A stretch of 27,209 bases of DNA from JAQUPP01 sp041649955 (GCA_041649955.1 JBAZMD010000011.1:1-27209); one strand, 5' to 3'. Shown: positions 1 through 8,097, counted from the stretch's first letter. The notes: a model not told the origin generated them from the sequence alone. Made by a program: numbers and translations.

Positions 1-102
1 TTTCTTTTCGTGAAGGCCAAGCCACTTTTTTCAGTTCGCTAATGGAACTTTTAATATAATTTTTTAATTTATTTATCATACTAATATTATGGTTTTTAAA
101 AT

Positions 103-115
103 GACCCGGCGGGTC
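103..115. terminator. Short GC hairpin, possible terminator
   Basis: The bases GACCC-GGC-GGGTC form a 5-bp all-but-one GC stem with a 3-nt loop in a very AT-rich stretch. On the minus strand it lies about 130 nt beyond the gyrB stop and is followed by ATTTTAAAA; on the plus strand it is followed by TTATTTATA. Neither side has a clean T tract, so the direction is open and the stem is short. Confidence 0.35.
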
Positions 116-212
116 TTATTTATAATAACACTCATTAAAAAAACGTGCAAGTGGATAAATCAGCTTTTTAACTTACGGGCTGAAATTTTTAATAAGCTAA
201 TTTCCAAGGCCT

Positions 213-243
213 AAAAAGCTAATAAGCTACAAGCTAAGAAGCT
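213..243. repeat. AAGCTA-type dispersed repeat, copy 1
   Basis: A 31-bp stretch built from iterated AAGCTA-like units matches 8875-8905 at 30 of 31 positions, counted by eye. It begins 2 nt beyond the gyrB stop codon. The rest of 1-245 holds AT-rich intergenic DNA, a short GC hairpin at 103-115 and no gene I can support. Function is unknown. Confidence 0.8.
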
Positions 244-245
244 GT

Positions 246-2288
246 TTATATATCCAAATTTTTAACGGCCTTGGCGTGTGTTTGAATAAACCTTTTTCTC
301 GGTTCAACGTCCTTGCCCATTAAAATATCAAATATTTCGTCGGTTTTGGAAGCATTCTCCACTTCTATCTTTTTCAAAATACGGGTGTTTTTATTCATGG
401 TTGTTTCAAAAAGTTCGTCCGGATTCATTTCGCCCAAACCTTTATATCTTTGAATGTTAAAATTTTTCGGCGCTGATTGTTTTGGACTATCCCCTATTTT
501 CTTAACTTTAAAACCTTTGCTTATTTCCTGTGATTTATCGCCTCTTTCTTGTTTTAAAAATTTATCTTTATCTTCTTCGTTGTAAAAATATTTGGAATTG
601 CCGCCAAATTGAACGCGATACAAAGGCGGTTGAGCCGCATAAATAAATCCCTGATTGACCAATTCCGGAAAATAACGGTAAAAAAAAGTCAGAAGAAGAG
701 TTCTGATATGCGAACCGTCCACATCCGCATCAGTCATAATAATAATTTTGTGATAGCGCAATTTTTCAATTTCAAATTGTTCGCCGATATTCGTTCCCAA
801 AGCGATAACCAAAGATTTTAATTCTTGATTGGAAAGAATTTTGTCCAAACGAGCTCTTTCAACGTTCATAATTTTTCCGCGCAAAGGCAAAATAGCTTGA
901 TACATTCTGTCGCGTGCCATTTTACAACTTCCACCGGCACTGTCTCCTTCTACAATGAAGAGTTCGCTCAATTGAGGATCTCTGGAAGTGCAATCAGCCA
1001 ATTTTCCCGGCAAAGCCAAGCTTTCCAAAACGCCTTTTCTTAAAATCGTTTCTCTGGCTGACTTAGCCGCTTGTCTGGCTTTGGCCGATAAAACGCAGCG
1101 CTTAATAATCGCCTCAGCATCTTTTGGATGTTCTTCCAAAAAATCCTTGAAAGCAGTGGAAAAAATCGTATCAACGGCTGTTCTCGCTTCAACATTTCCC
1201 AACTTGCTTTTGGTCTGGCCTTCAAATTGCGGATCTTTTAATTTTACGCTGATAACCGTGGTCAATCCTTCGCGGACGTCATCACCCGATAAATTGGCGT
1301 CTTTTTCTTTTATATATTCTTTATCTCTGGCATAGCTGTTTAATACTCTGGTCAAAGCTGAACGAAAACCGACCACGTGCGATCCGCCTTCGGGAGTATA
1401 AATATTATTGGCAAAACCGAGCAGACATTCTCTGAAATCATTGGTGTATTGGAAACCGACTTCCACGAAAATGTCTTCCGCTTCTTTGGCCACGTAAAAA
1501 ACATTAGGATGCAGCGGTTCATTGGTTCTGTTTAAATATTGGACAAACGAATATACGCCGCCTTCAAAATAAAAAGTATATGATTTTTTATTTTTCGGGG
1601 ACGATTCGTCTGAAACACTGATTTTTATTCCGCGCGTCAAATAAGCTTGCTGGCGAAGATGATTTAAAATCGTTTCAAAATTAAAATCTGTTTTTGGAAA
1701 AATTTCCGGATCGGGTTGAAAAGTAATAATTGTGCCGCTCCCCTCTGCTTTTCCGGTCGGCTTGACTTTTCCTGTCGGAATTCCCCGTTTATATTCTTGG
1801 GCCCAAAGTTTTCCGTCTCTTTTAACTTCCGCTTTTGTATAAACCGATAAAGCGTTTACCACTGAAACACCAACGCCGTGCAAACCTCCTGAAATTTTAT
1901 AAGCTCCTTGATCAAATTTTCCGCCGGCATGAAGTTTGGTCATAACAACTTCAAGCGCGCTTTTGCCCGTGCCTTTGTGAATATCAACCGGAATACCTCG
2001 GCCGTTATCCGAAACTCTGACTCTATTGCCTTCCAATAATTCAATGCTTATTTCATTGCAATAACCGCCTGTGGCTTCGTCCAAAGCGTTATCCGCCACT
2101 TCCCAAATAAGATGATGCAAGCCGGCTAAATCGGTTGAACCAATATACATGGCCGGTCTTTTCCTGACCGGTTCCAATCCTTCAAGAACGGTAATTTGCT
2201 TGGCGCCATATTCTTTAATATCCGCCTTCTTTTTGTCTTGAGGGGTTATTTTGACTTCCGTCTTTTTGTCTGTTTGTTTATTTTTCAT
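246..2288 (-). CDS. gyrB: DNA gyrase subunit B
   Basis: ATPase subunit of the type IIA topoisomerase that introduces negative supercoils with GyrA. The GHKL ATPase shows E63/N67 (EVADN), DNGRGIP from D94 and GGLHGVG at 134-140. The transducer domain carries IYTPEGGSH near 296 and QTKSKLGN near 358. The TOPRIM domain shows EGDSAGG at 447-453 and DADVDG at 520-525, and the tail has RYKGLGEMNP. At 680 aa it fits a GyrB lacking the large enterobacterial insert. The ATG is preceded by a TTGTCA/TATAAT promoter only 7 nt away, which supports this start despite the Lys-rich first 25 residues. ParE is the alternative, but the motif set and single-copy context favour GyrB. gyrA is not in the window. 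The gene is separated from the accessory block upstream by 42 nt that hold its own promoter. Confidence 0.96.
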   Translation of the reverse strand: MKNKQTDKKTEVKITPQDKKKADIKEYGAKQITVLEGLEPVRKRPAMYIGSTDLAGLHHLIWEVADNALDEATGGYCNEISIELLEGNRVRVSDNGRGIPVDIHKGTGKSALEVVMTKLHAGGKFDQGAYKISGGLHGVGVSVVNALSVYTKAEVKRDGKLWAQEYKRGIPTGKVKPTGKAEGSGTIITFQPDPEIFPKTDFNFETILNHLRQQAYLTRGIKISVSDESSPKNKKSYTFYFEGGVYSFVQYLNRTNEPLHPNVFYVAKEAEDIFVEVGFQYTNDFRECLLGFANNIYTPEGGSHVVGFRSALTRVLNSYARDKEYIKEKDANLSGDDVREGLTTVISVKLKDPQFEGQTKSKLGNVEARTAVDTIFSTAFKDFLEEHPKDAEAIIKRCVLSAKARQAAKSARETILRKGVLESLALPGKLADCTSRDPQLSELFIVEGDSAGGSCKMARDRMYQAILPLRGKIMNVERARLDKILSNQELKSLVIALGTNIGEQFEIEKLRYHKIIIMTDADVDGSHIRTLLLTFFYRYFPELVNQGFIYAAQPPLYRVQFGGNSKYFYNEEDKDKFLKQERGDKSQEISKGFKVKKIGDSPKQSAPKNFNIQRYKGLGEMNPDELFETTMNKNTRILKKIEVENASKTDEIFDILMGKDVEPRKRFIQTHAKAVKNLDI

Positions 2289-2295
2289 CAGTAAT

Positions 2296-2324
2296 ATTAT
2301 ATCACAAAATTAATTTATTGACAA
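2296..2324 (-). promoter_or_regulatory. Promoter of gyrB, probably leaderless
   Basis: On the minus strand TTGTCA (2324-2319), a 17-nt spacer and a perfect TATAAT (2301-2296) precede the gyrB ATG by 7 nt. A sigma-70-type start point would fall on or next to the A of the ATG, so the mRNA would lack a leader. No Shine-Dalgarno sequence fits in the gap, consistent with this. Confidence 0.75.
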
Positions 2325-2330
2325 CCATTT

Positions 2331-3023
2331 TTAAGAGATATCTTTATGTCCCGTAATTGAAATATTAAGCCCGCCTTGATATGTATCTTTTAAACCTATT
2401 GTATCTATTTTATCAATTATTAACTTAGAATTTTTTATAGCTTCTCTTATCTTTTTCTTAGTATGAAAATATAGGGTTGTGTTTGTTAAAGTTTTTCCTT
2501 TTCCTAAATCAAATGTTCCAACAAGATAATTATCATATTCTTTAAAAGACTTGTAAAAAGTTTTTCGAATTTTATAAGTTTCAGGATTAGCGGTAATAAT
2601 TAAAAAGTGGCCTCCGGGTTTTAAAATTCTATACATTTCCTTGGCGGCTTGTTTCAAGTCTGCCAAATGCGACCAAACCCAAATAGAAAACACAGCGTCT
2701 GAATGATTATTATCAAGCGGAGTATTATAAACATCGCCAACAATGAACTTTCTGTTCAAAGATTTATAAAGTTGCTTCGCTCTTTTTATGAGCTCTCTGG
2801 ATAAATCAACGCCAATATATTTAATTTTTCGATCAATAAATTTTGAACATATGCCCTGCCCGCATCCAATATCCACAACGCTCTTGGGCTTAGTAATTTT
2901 TATCCATTTTCTAATTAAGGAATATACTTCTTTTTCTCTACTGCCTTCGGCATTATCAGCTTCAACCCAATTAATCCATTCTTTAGCTAATTTTTTGCTG
3001 TATAACGGCTGATGTTTATTCAT
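2331..3023 (-). CDS. Class I SAM-dependent methyltransferase
   Basis: A Rossmann-fold methyltransferase of the Methyltransf_11/25 type. Motif I is VVDIGCGQG at residues 49-57, the acidic ribose-binding end of strand 2 is GVD at 71-73, the strand 4 region is DAVFSIWVWSHL, and the post-motif LKPGGHFLII lies at 124-133. The substrate cannot be told: small molecule, lipid or protein are all possible, and similarity to UbiE/BioC-type enzymes is only at fold level. The start codon overlaps the stop of the upstream 252-aa membrane protein gene by 4 nt (ATGA), so the two are translationally coupled and probably function together. Codon use looks more AT-rich than in flanking gyrB and ftsZ, fitting an accessory gene. 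Confidence 0.85.
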   Translation of the reverse strand: MNKHQPLYSKKLAKEWINWVEADNAEGSREKEVYSLIRKWIKITKPKSVVDIGCGQGICSKFIDRKIKYIGVDLSRELIKRAKQLYKSLNRKFIVGDVYNTPLDNNHSDAVFSIWVWSHLADLKQAAKEMYRILKPGGHFLIITANPETYKIRKTFYKSFKEYDNYLVGTFDLGKGKTLTNTTLYFHTKKKIREAIKNSKLIIDKIDTIGLKDTYQGGLNISITGHKDIS

Positions 3024-3778
3024 AATGGTCTATCAATATGCCGTGAAACACTTATTCTACCATAGATAAAACCGACTAGACCAACAAATAACAGTAAAAA
3101 GCCAATAGTATAAAACACTTTTAAGTTTTGAGAACCCCCTAAACTCATAATTACTGCAATTATTAAACTTACAATTCCTGCAATTGCCCCCACTAAAAAT
3201 ATAGCCTGAACCGAAGATTTTTCCCACCATTTATTTGCAAGTAATGTAAATTCTTTGTTTCCTGCGTCGGTTTTGCTTCCTCCTAAATAATCCATAGCTA
3301 CTACGAATTTTTTATATTTATATTTTTCTAGATTTTTTTCCCTAAATAACTGAATGAATTTATCCTCTGACTTAAAGCTAAAGAGGGTCACTAATGTTTT
3401 GAACTCACCCAAAAATCCGTCGGCCCAATCCTTTGTTTTGTCATTGCCCTCACCATTTATTATAAATCTTGTTTCTGAGAATCTAAAATCAACCTCTAAG
3501 CGGGCCCACCTTACAAAATTTAATAAAGATTGATTGCCTAGAATTTCTATTTGCTGTAACCCTTTTTCTAGGCCTATTATATTTTTTTGGATATAATTAT
3601 CAAAACTTTTAAAATCTAAAAATTTTTTTGTTAATTCCCCATTTCCAGTCTTCATTACAGTTTTTATTTCAATTGAATTTGAAAATCTTTTTTTAAAAAG
3701 AAGCCAGATTTTTTCTAAATCACTTTTATTTACTATCCAGTCTCCTATCTCGGCTGTTAATATATATTTACTTTCCAT
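3020..3778 (-). CDS. Hypothetical protein, two C-terminal membrane helices
   Basis: I do not recognise the family. The 252-aa product has a soluble region of about 185 residues, rich in Phe, Lys and Glu, with several predicted alpha-helical stretches (for example around 60-90) and no obvious catalytic motif. Two hydrophobic helices follow at about 190-213 and 219-241, joined by a short SLGGSQN turn, then a short basic tail. With two helices both ends lie on the same side, most likely the cytoplasm. Its TGA stop overlaps the methyltransferase ATG by 4 nt, so it is the first gene of a coupled pair. The start follows a 52-nt gap that begins at the duplicated ftsZ tail; no good Shine-Dalgarno or promoter was seen. 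Confidence 0.75.
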   Translation of the reverse strand: MESKYILTAEIGDWIVNKSDLEKIWLLFKKRFSNSIEIKTVMKTGNGELTKKFLDFKSFDNYIQKNIIGLEKGLQQIEILGNQSLLNFVRWARLEVDFRFSETRFIINGEGNDKTKDWADGFLGEFKTLVTLFSFKSEDKFIQLFREKNLEKYKYKKFVVAMDYLGGSKTDAGNKEFTLLANKWWEKSSVQAIFLVGAIAGIVSLIIAVIMSLGGSQNLKVFYTIGFLLLFVGLVGFIYGRISVSRHIDRPL

Positions 3779-3830
3779 ATAATTATTAAATTAAACCATA
3801 AAAAAAATTACCAATCCAGTGTTAGGCGAA

Positions 3831-3865
3831 TTACCCCTTTTTCTTTCTCAAATAAGCGGGAATTT
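3831..3865 (-). pseudogene. Duplicated ftsZ 3' end (fossil or att-like repeat)
   Basis: This 35-bp stretch matches the 3' end of ftsZ (5656-5690) at 33 of 35 positions. Read on the minus strand it retains the codons for IPAYLRKKKG and the TAA stop in frame. The two differences are GCG to GCT (Ala) and GGA to GGG (Gly), both synonymous. A TAA immediately before the Ile codon shows it is not translated as part of a longer frame. It lies 18 nt beyond the sppA stop. See findings for the insertion model. Confidence 0.85.
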
Positions 3866-3883
3866 ATTTTTCCTTAAAATTAT

Positions 3884-4780
3884 TTACCAACAAATATCCA
3901 CGTCTCCACCAATTTTTTCTTTCAAATATTCTTTAACATCCCCTATCCCACCAATTTGATCGATTAATCCGTTTTGTAGGGCCATTTCTCCAAGCATAGT
4001 TGAACCGTCGGCTAGTTTTTCCACTTTTTCAATCTCTATGTTTCTATTTTCTGCTACTGATTTTATGAAATTCTGATGTTGGATATTAATGTCACGCATT
4101 AAAAGGTCTTTTTCTTCTTGGGAAAGGGCTCTGTCCGGGTCACCGGTATCTTTAAATTTTCCTGAACTGAGCGGAATATAAGTCACTCCCTCTTTTTGAT
4201 TTTGTTGAGTATAGTCCAAATAAGACATGGTAACTCCTATACTGCCAATATTAGAATTTTCTGAGGCAAAAATTCTATCCGTACCAGTTGCCGCAAAGTA
4301 AGCAGCCGAGGCTCCAATATCTCTAATTAAAGCGACGGTTGGTTTTTTTGCATTTTTTAGGGCATTACTGATTTCTTCCGCGGCCACTCCTGAACCACCG
4401 AAAGAATCAATTTCTAAAATAATAGCTTTCAGATTTTCATCTTTTTCCGCTTCGTTGATATAATAAACAATATTATCAGAAGAGGTTTGATCTTCTAAAA
4501 CATTTCCGTCTTTATCCAAATTATTTGATGGAATATAGGTCACTAATTCACCATGTAATTGAATACCCGATACATTACAATTATTTTCTTCCACTTTTTG
4601 CTCAGTGGGTTCGTTAGCTGAATTATCTTTATCAAGACCAAACTCATAGATAATCTCTGCTCTGATTATTATAATTGAAGCAACAATAATAATAAACCCG
4701 GCAATAAATTTTAAGGTTTTCAAATCTCTTTTGCGATTCCAGAGTTTAAAGGTAAATCGTTTTTTTAATTTTTCTTTCAT
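3884..4780 (-). CDS. sppA: Signal peptide peptidase SppA, S49 family
   Basis: Membrane-anchored serine/lysine protease expected to degrade cleaved signal peptides or membrane-protein fragments on the outer face of the membrane. A basic N terminus and one hydrophobic helix (about 23-45) anchor it. The S49 core includes EIDSFGGSG near 123-131, the nucleophile motif GASAAY with Ser158, and the general-base region SGKFKD, where Lys210 is the likely catalytic Lys by analogy with the Bacillus-type Ser/Lys dyad. At 298 aa it is the short single-domain form, not the E. coli tandem form. It starts 11 nt after nmad3 and both lie between two copies of the ftsZ tail, so it may have arrived as cargo. The last residues (DICW) are followed by 18 nt and then the duplicated ftsZ tail. 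Confidence 0.92.
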   Translation of the reverse strand: MKEKLKKRFTFKLWNRKRDLKTLKFIAGFIIIVASIIIIRAEIIYEFGLDKDNSANEPTEQKVEENNCNVSGIQLHGELVTYIPSNNLDKDGNVLEDQTSSDNIVYYINEAEKDENLKAIILEIDSFGGSGVAAEEISNALKNAKKPTVALIRDIGASAAYFAATGTDRIFASENSNIGSIGVTMSYLDYTQQNQKEGVTYIPLSSGKFKDTGDPDRALSQEEKDLLMRDINIQHQNFIKSVAENRNIEIEKVEKLADGSTMLGEMALQNGLIDQIGGIGDVKEYLKEKIGGDVDICW

Positions 4781-4791
4781 AAATTCTAAAT

Positions 4792-5631
4792 TTAATCGCG
4801 AATTATTTGTTTAGCCCAATTTTCTACTTTGTCATTATCCTTAACGACAAACTCCTGACCAATGTCTGCTGATTGAAAATACCCTTCTTTTTTCCAAGAT
4901 CGTGCCGTGTGATAACTTATTTCTACTTTTTTAAATAAATCAGGTAAGTCCCATCTTGATCTTGATAAACCATTTTTAGTTAGAACTAAATTATCATTGA
5001 ATCTAAATACTCCTGCTCCAGGTTTATGTTTATTCCAAGTCAAATTATCTTTCGCGACATATATATTATTAGTGGAATTTTTCTTTCTGTCTTCATTTTT
5101 TGCATGGGGATGATCTTGCATCCAATCAGGAATTTTAGTTCCGTTATTCACTTGTAATATTTCACCTATCTGGAGATAACCAAAAATAATATGCAAGTCA
5201 GGCGCATTCCTCTTGAATCTAAGTTTACCATTTTTATCTTTTTCTGTTTGTTTAAACCAACCAAAAAATAAAAATAAATCATTTGGCCTAACTTTTTGAT
5301 TACTCAAATGTGTTTGTGCTGCGTCCATTTGTCCAAAACAAGGTCGCCAATTTTTACGTCTTTTTATAATTTCTGCATATAAATCTGGGTCTAGGTGACA
5401 TTTTGTATTTTTAGTTAGTATATGCCATTCTCTGTGTGATTTTATTTCTGGATTTAATTCTTGCATTAAATCAAAATAGGTTTGTTTATCATCCAATTTT
5501 AAATCAGAATAATTATTAGAATCATCCGGGTCGGGAACAGGCAAAGAAATTAATCTGCCGTTTGGTAAAATCGGACTTGGGCAACCCCCATATGCCGAAT
5601 CAAATCCTTTACGACTTAGTATAATTTTCAT
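4792..5631 (-). CDS. Nmad3-type nucleotide-modification-associated protein
   Basis: I recognise the N-terminal signature MKIILSRKGFDSAYGG-PSPIL of nucleotide modification associated domain 3 (Nmad3), a family placed by comparative genomics with proposed DNA base hypermodification systems. No reaction has been shown to my knowledge. The 279-aa protein is soluble, with no signal peptide, and carries conserved-looking segments rich in polar and aromatic residues: GRLISLPVPDPDD, HLDPDLY, CFGQMDAAQTHL, DLFLFFGWF and LSRSRWDLPD. No partner expected for a hypermodification pathway (glycosyltransferase, kinase, thymidylate-synthase-like enzyme) lies beside it. It begins 24 nt after the ftsZ stop and is probably transcribed with ftsZ. 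Family assignment is from memory of the signature and should be confirmed by profile search. Confidence 0.75.
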   Translation of the reverse strand: MKIILSRKGFDSAYGGCPSPILPNGRLISLPVPDPDDSNNYSDLKLDDKQTYFDLMQELNPEIKSHREWHILTKNTKCHLDPDLYAEIIKRRKNWRPCFGQMDAAQTHLSNQKVRPNDLFLFFGWFKQTEKDKNGKLRFKRNAPDLHIIFGYLQIGEILQVNNGTKIPDWMQDHPHAKNEDRKKNSTNNIYVAKDNLTWNKHKPGAGVFRFNDNLVLTKNGLSRSRWDLPDLFKKVEISYHTARSWKKEGYFQSADIGQEFVVKDNDKVENWAKQIIRD

Positions 5632-5655
5632 GTTGATAATAATTGATTAAACATC

Positions 5656-5690
5656 TTATCCCTTTTTCTTTCTCAAATACGCGGGAATTT
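5656..5690 (-). repeat. ftsZ 3' end, repeat copy joined to the gene
   Basis: The last codons and stop of ftsZ form the intact copy of a 35-bp direct repeat whose other copy is at 3831-3865. The match begins exactly at the stop codon on one side and ends at AAATT on the other; flanks then diverge completely. The interval between copies (about 1.8 kb) holds nmad3 and sppA only. Confidence 0.85.
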
Positions 5691-6828
5691 CCAATTCATC
5701 TTCCGACAATTCGCTGTTATTTTGAAACTTTGATTTATATTCTTGTTTTGAAATCGGTTCTATTTTCAATATTTCTTTTTTTTCTTCTTTAATTGAAGAT
5801 TTTTGAGGCAGCGGAGTTTCGGTAAATTCTTTTTTGTGGAACGCCTCAAAAATGGGCATATAAGAATGCAATTGGCTGAAACCGGTGGCGACAATCGTCA
5901 CCTTAACTTGATTTTTCAAATTATCATCCGTTACCGCGCCGAAAATAATTTGTGCGTCCTTGCCGATTTGAGTGGTGATTTCCTGAGTGACTTCATAAAC
6001 TTCATTCATTGTCAAATCCGGGCCGCCGCTGATAGTGCAAAGAACTTTTTTCGCTCCCTTGATGGAAATATCTATCAAAGGATTTTCCAAGGCCAATTTC
6101 GCGGCTTGCCTGGCTCGGTCCGCTCCTTCGGCCGTGCCCATGCCAAGTATTGTTTCGCCGGCGCTTTCAATAACCGATTTGACTTCAACAAAATCTATGT
6201 TAATCAAACCGGGCAAATTAAGAATATTATAAATTCCTTCTATCGCCTGTTTTAAAATTTCAGCGGAAATATTAAACGCTTCCAATAAAGGAGTTGACTT
6301 ATCAATAGTCTGCAAAAGCCGGCTGTTCGGAATGGTAACCATCGCGTCAACGCGATGAATTATTTTTTTAAGGGCTTCGTCGGCAATATGCTTGCGCTGA
6401 GCTCCTTCAAAAATAAAAGGCGTAGTCATTACGCCGATAACAAGAGCTCCGTTTTTTTTCGCCAATTCCGCCACAATGGGCGTTACCACGCTGCCTGTTC
6501 CCCCGCCCAATCCGGAAACGATAAAAATCAAGTCAGCGTTGTTTAAAGATTTTTTCACCTCATTGATATTTTCTTCAATCGCCATTCTGCCCAGTTCCAA
6601 ATTCATTCCTGTTCCCAATCCTTTGGTGATTTTTTTTCCAATTTTTATTTTTTGAACTTTTCCTTTTATTGAATCCAGAGATTTAAAATCAGTATTAATG
6701 GCAATATATTCAATATTGTTTATTTTAGCTTTAATCAATCTGCCGATAGTCGCCCCACCCGCTCCGCCGATACCGACAACTTTTATTTTTACCGCCAACT
6801 TTGACGATTGATTCTTGGATTGAGCCAT
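5656..6828 (-). CDS. ftsZ: Cell division GTPase FtsZ
   Basis: Tubulin-like GTPase that assembles the division ring. The N-terminal GTPase domain shows VVGIGGAGG (17-25) and the signature GGGTGS at 108-113. The T7 synergy loop reads N210-I-D212-F-V-E215-V, so the second acidic residue, usually Asp (D212 in E. coli), is Glu here. A linker of about 50 polar residues (from about 335) ends in EDELEIPAYLRKKKG, the conserved C-terminal peptide that contacts FtsA-type anchors. Length (390 aa) is normal. It starts 3 nt after ftsA, confirming a division operon. The 3' end is duplicated further downstream, and nmad3 and sppA follow closely, probably on the same transcript. Confidence 0.97.
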   Translation of the reverse strand: MAQSKNQSSKLAVKIKVVGIGGAGGATIGRLIKAKINNIEYIAINTDFKSLDSIKGKVQKIKIGKKITKGLGTGMNLELGRMAIEENINEVKKSLNNADLIFIVSGLGGGTGSVVTPIVAELAKKNGALVIGVMTTPFIFEGAQRKHIADEALKKIIHRVDAMVTIPNSRLLQTIDKSTPLLEAFNISAEILKQAIEGIYNILNLPGLINIDFVEVKSVIESAGETILGMGTAEGADRARQAAKLALENPLIDISIKGAKKVLCTISGGPDLTMNEVYEVTQEITTQIGKDAQIIFGAVTDDNLKNQVKVTIVATGFSQLHSYMPIFEAFHKKEFTETPLPQKSSIKEEKKEILKIEPISKQEYKSKFQNNSELSEDELEIPAYLRKKKG

Positions 6829-6831
6829 AGT

Positions 6832-8052
6832 TTAAAAAGGCATTAAATTTTTAAACATTTTTTTCACTTTTGAAAAAGTTTCATTTTTGAGAACTTTCGT
6901 GTTTTTGATGCTACTTTTCGGTCCGTATAAAACCAAACCCACGGCTGTGGAAAAAATCGGATCATATGATTTATTAATTCCGCTCGTGAATCCTTGAGAC
7001 ACGCCGATTGAAGCCGGAGTTTTAAAAACACTTTTGGCCGTTTCCACCAATCCGTCCAGTTTTGATCCCCCGCCGATTAAGACCACGCCGGCCGGCAATT
7101 TGCCGCTTCTGGCCACGGTCATTAATTCTTTATCAACTATTTCAAAAATTTCTTCGCACCTTGCTTCAATGATTTTTGCCACTTCTTTTCTGGAAACCAA
7201 GCCTTCTTCGTTTTCGTCCAAATCTTTCAAATTGATTTGTTCGTGCTTGTCCACTTTATCGGGCAAAGTTGTTCCATATCTTAATTTTATCGCTTCGGCC
7301 AAATCAAGAGGAATTTTTAAGCCGAGTGAAATATCGCCTGTAATATGACGGGCGCCGATGGGTAATACTTTTGCCAATAAAATATCTCCTTCTTCAAAAA
7401 CAACCAAGCTGGTGGTGGTGTGTCCCAAATTGACCACGGCCACGCCGAAATCTTTTTGTCTTCTGGAAAGCACTGTCTCGGCGGCGGCTAAAACTGATAA
7501 AATTTTATCATCAATGTTAACGCCGACGCGATAAAAACATTTTGTTAAATTTTTAATTTGATTTGAAAGGCCTAAAATAATTTGCGATTCAACTTCCAAG
7601 CGCACGCCGGTCATGCCAATCGGATCTAAAATTCCGGGCTGATTATCAACCGTAAAACTTCTCGGGATGCTGTGAATGAATTCATAATTCGGCGGCGTAA
7701 CCACGGTTTGAGCCGCTTCCAAAACTCTTCTGACGTCATCGTCTTTTATTTCTCCGTCAGCTCGGGAAATGGCTATCACTCCTTTGCTTTCCTGTGAAAT
7801 AATATGCGAACCGGAAATACCGATATAAGCATGCTCTATTTGCATGCTTATCATTTTATCAATTTTTTCAAGACAAGAAGAAAGAGAAGAAATGGTATCT
7901 TCAATGCTGATAATCATTCCTTTTGAAATTCCTTCCGATGGTTCTTCGGCCAAGCCGATAATATTTAATTCACCGGCAACTTCTTGCCCTACGGCGATTT
8001 TTATTGATTTTGACCCGAGGTCAATTCCTGTAATTATTTCTTTTGAAGACAT
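6832..8052 (-). CDS. ftsA: Cell division protein FtsA
   Basis: Actin-like ATPase that anchors FtsZ filaments to the membrane. GIDLGSKSIKIAVG at 9-22 is the phosphate-1 loop. The inserted 1C (SHS2) region covers roughly 85-165, and later ATPase motifs include VAVVNLGHTTTSLVVF near 204 and VVLIGGGSKLDGL near 323. The tail NETFSKVKKMFKNLMPF is a typical amphipathic membrane-targeting helix. At 406 aa it is full length. It lies 3 nt before ftsZ and 45 nt after dgkA; the gap to dgkA is an AT-rich repeat. No Shine-Dalgarno sequence is evident before the ATG. Confidence 0.95.
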   Translation of the reverse strand: MSSKEIITGIDLGSKSIKIAVGQEVAGELNIIGLAEEPSEGISKGMIISIEDTISSLSSCLEKIDKMISMQIEHAYIGISGSHIISQESKGVIAISRADGEIKDDDVRRVLEAAQTVVTPPNYEFIHSIPRSFTVDNQPGILDPIGMTGVRLEVESQIILGLSNQIKNLTKCFYRVGVNIDDKILSVLAAAETVLSRRQKDFGVAVVNLGHTTTSLVVFEEGDILLAKVLPIGARHITGDISLGLKIPLDLAEAIKLRYGTTLPDKVDKHEQINLKDLDENEEGLVSRKEVAKIIEARCEEIFEIVDKELMTVARSGKLPAGVVLIGGGSKLDGLVETAKSVFKTPASIGVSQGFTSGINKSYDPIFSTAVGLVLYGPKSSIKNTKVLKNETFSKVKKMFKNLMPF

Positions 8053-8060
8053 ATGAATTA

Positions 8061-8090
8061 AATTTCTAATTTTTAATTTCTAATTTCTAA
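8061..8090. repeat. AT-rich iterated repeat (ATTTCTA units)
   Basis: The gap between dgkA and ftsA is made of near-identical 7-10-nt units of the type AATTTCTA (TTAGAAATT on the minus strand). It resembles a short degenerate tandem repeat rather than a promoter; no -35/-10 pair was found in it. Confidence 0.55.
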
Positions 8091-8097
8091 ACAAATT

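Noticed and set aside
1..60. Possible tRNA or terminator at the left end
   Set aside because: GTTCGCTAATGGAAC and nearby short arms do not form a cloverleaf, and the hairpins are only 5 bp with poor T tracts.
213..243. CRISPR-like repeat units
   Set aside because: Short AAGCTA units are contiguous, with no regular spacers, and no cas gene is present.
988..1335. Plus-strand open frame opposite gyrB
   Set aside because: It is antisense to conserved gyrase sequence, with no start signals and a Ser/Leu-rich composition typical of a mirrored frame.
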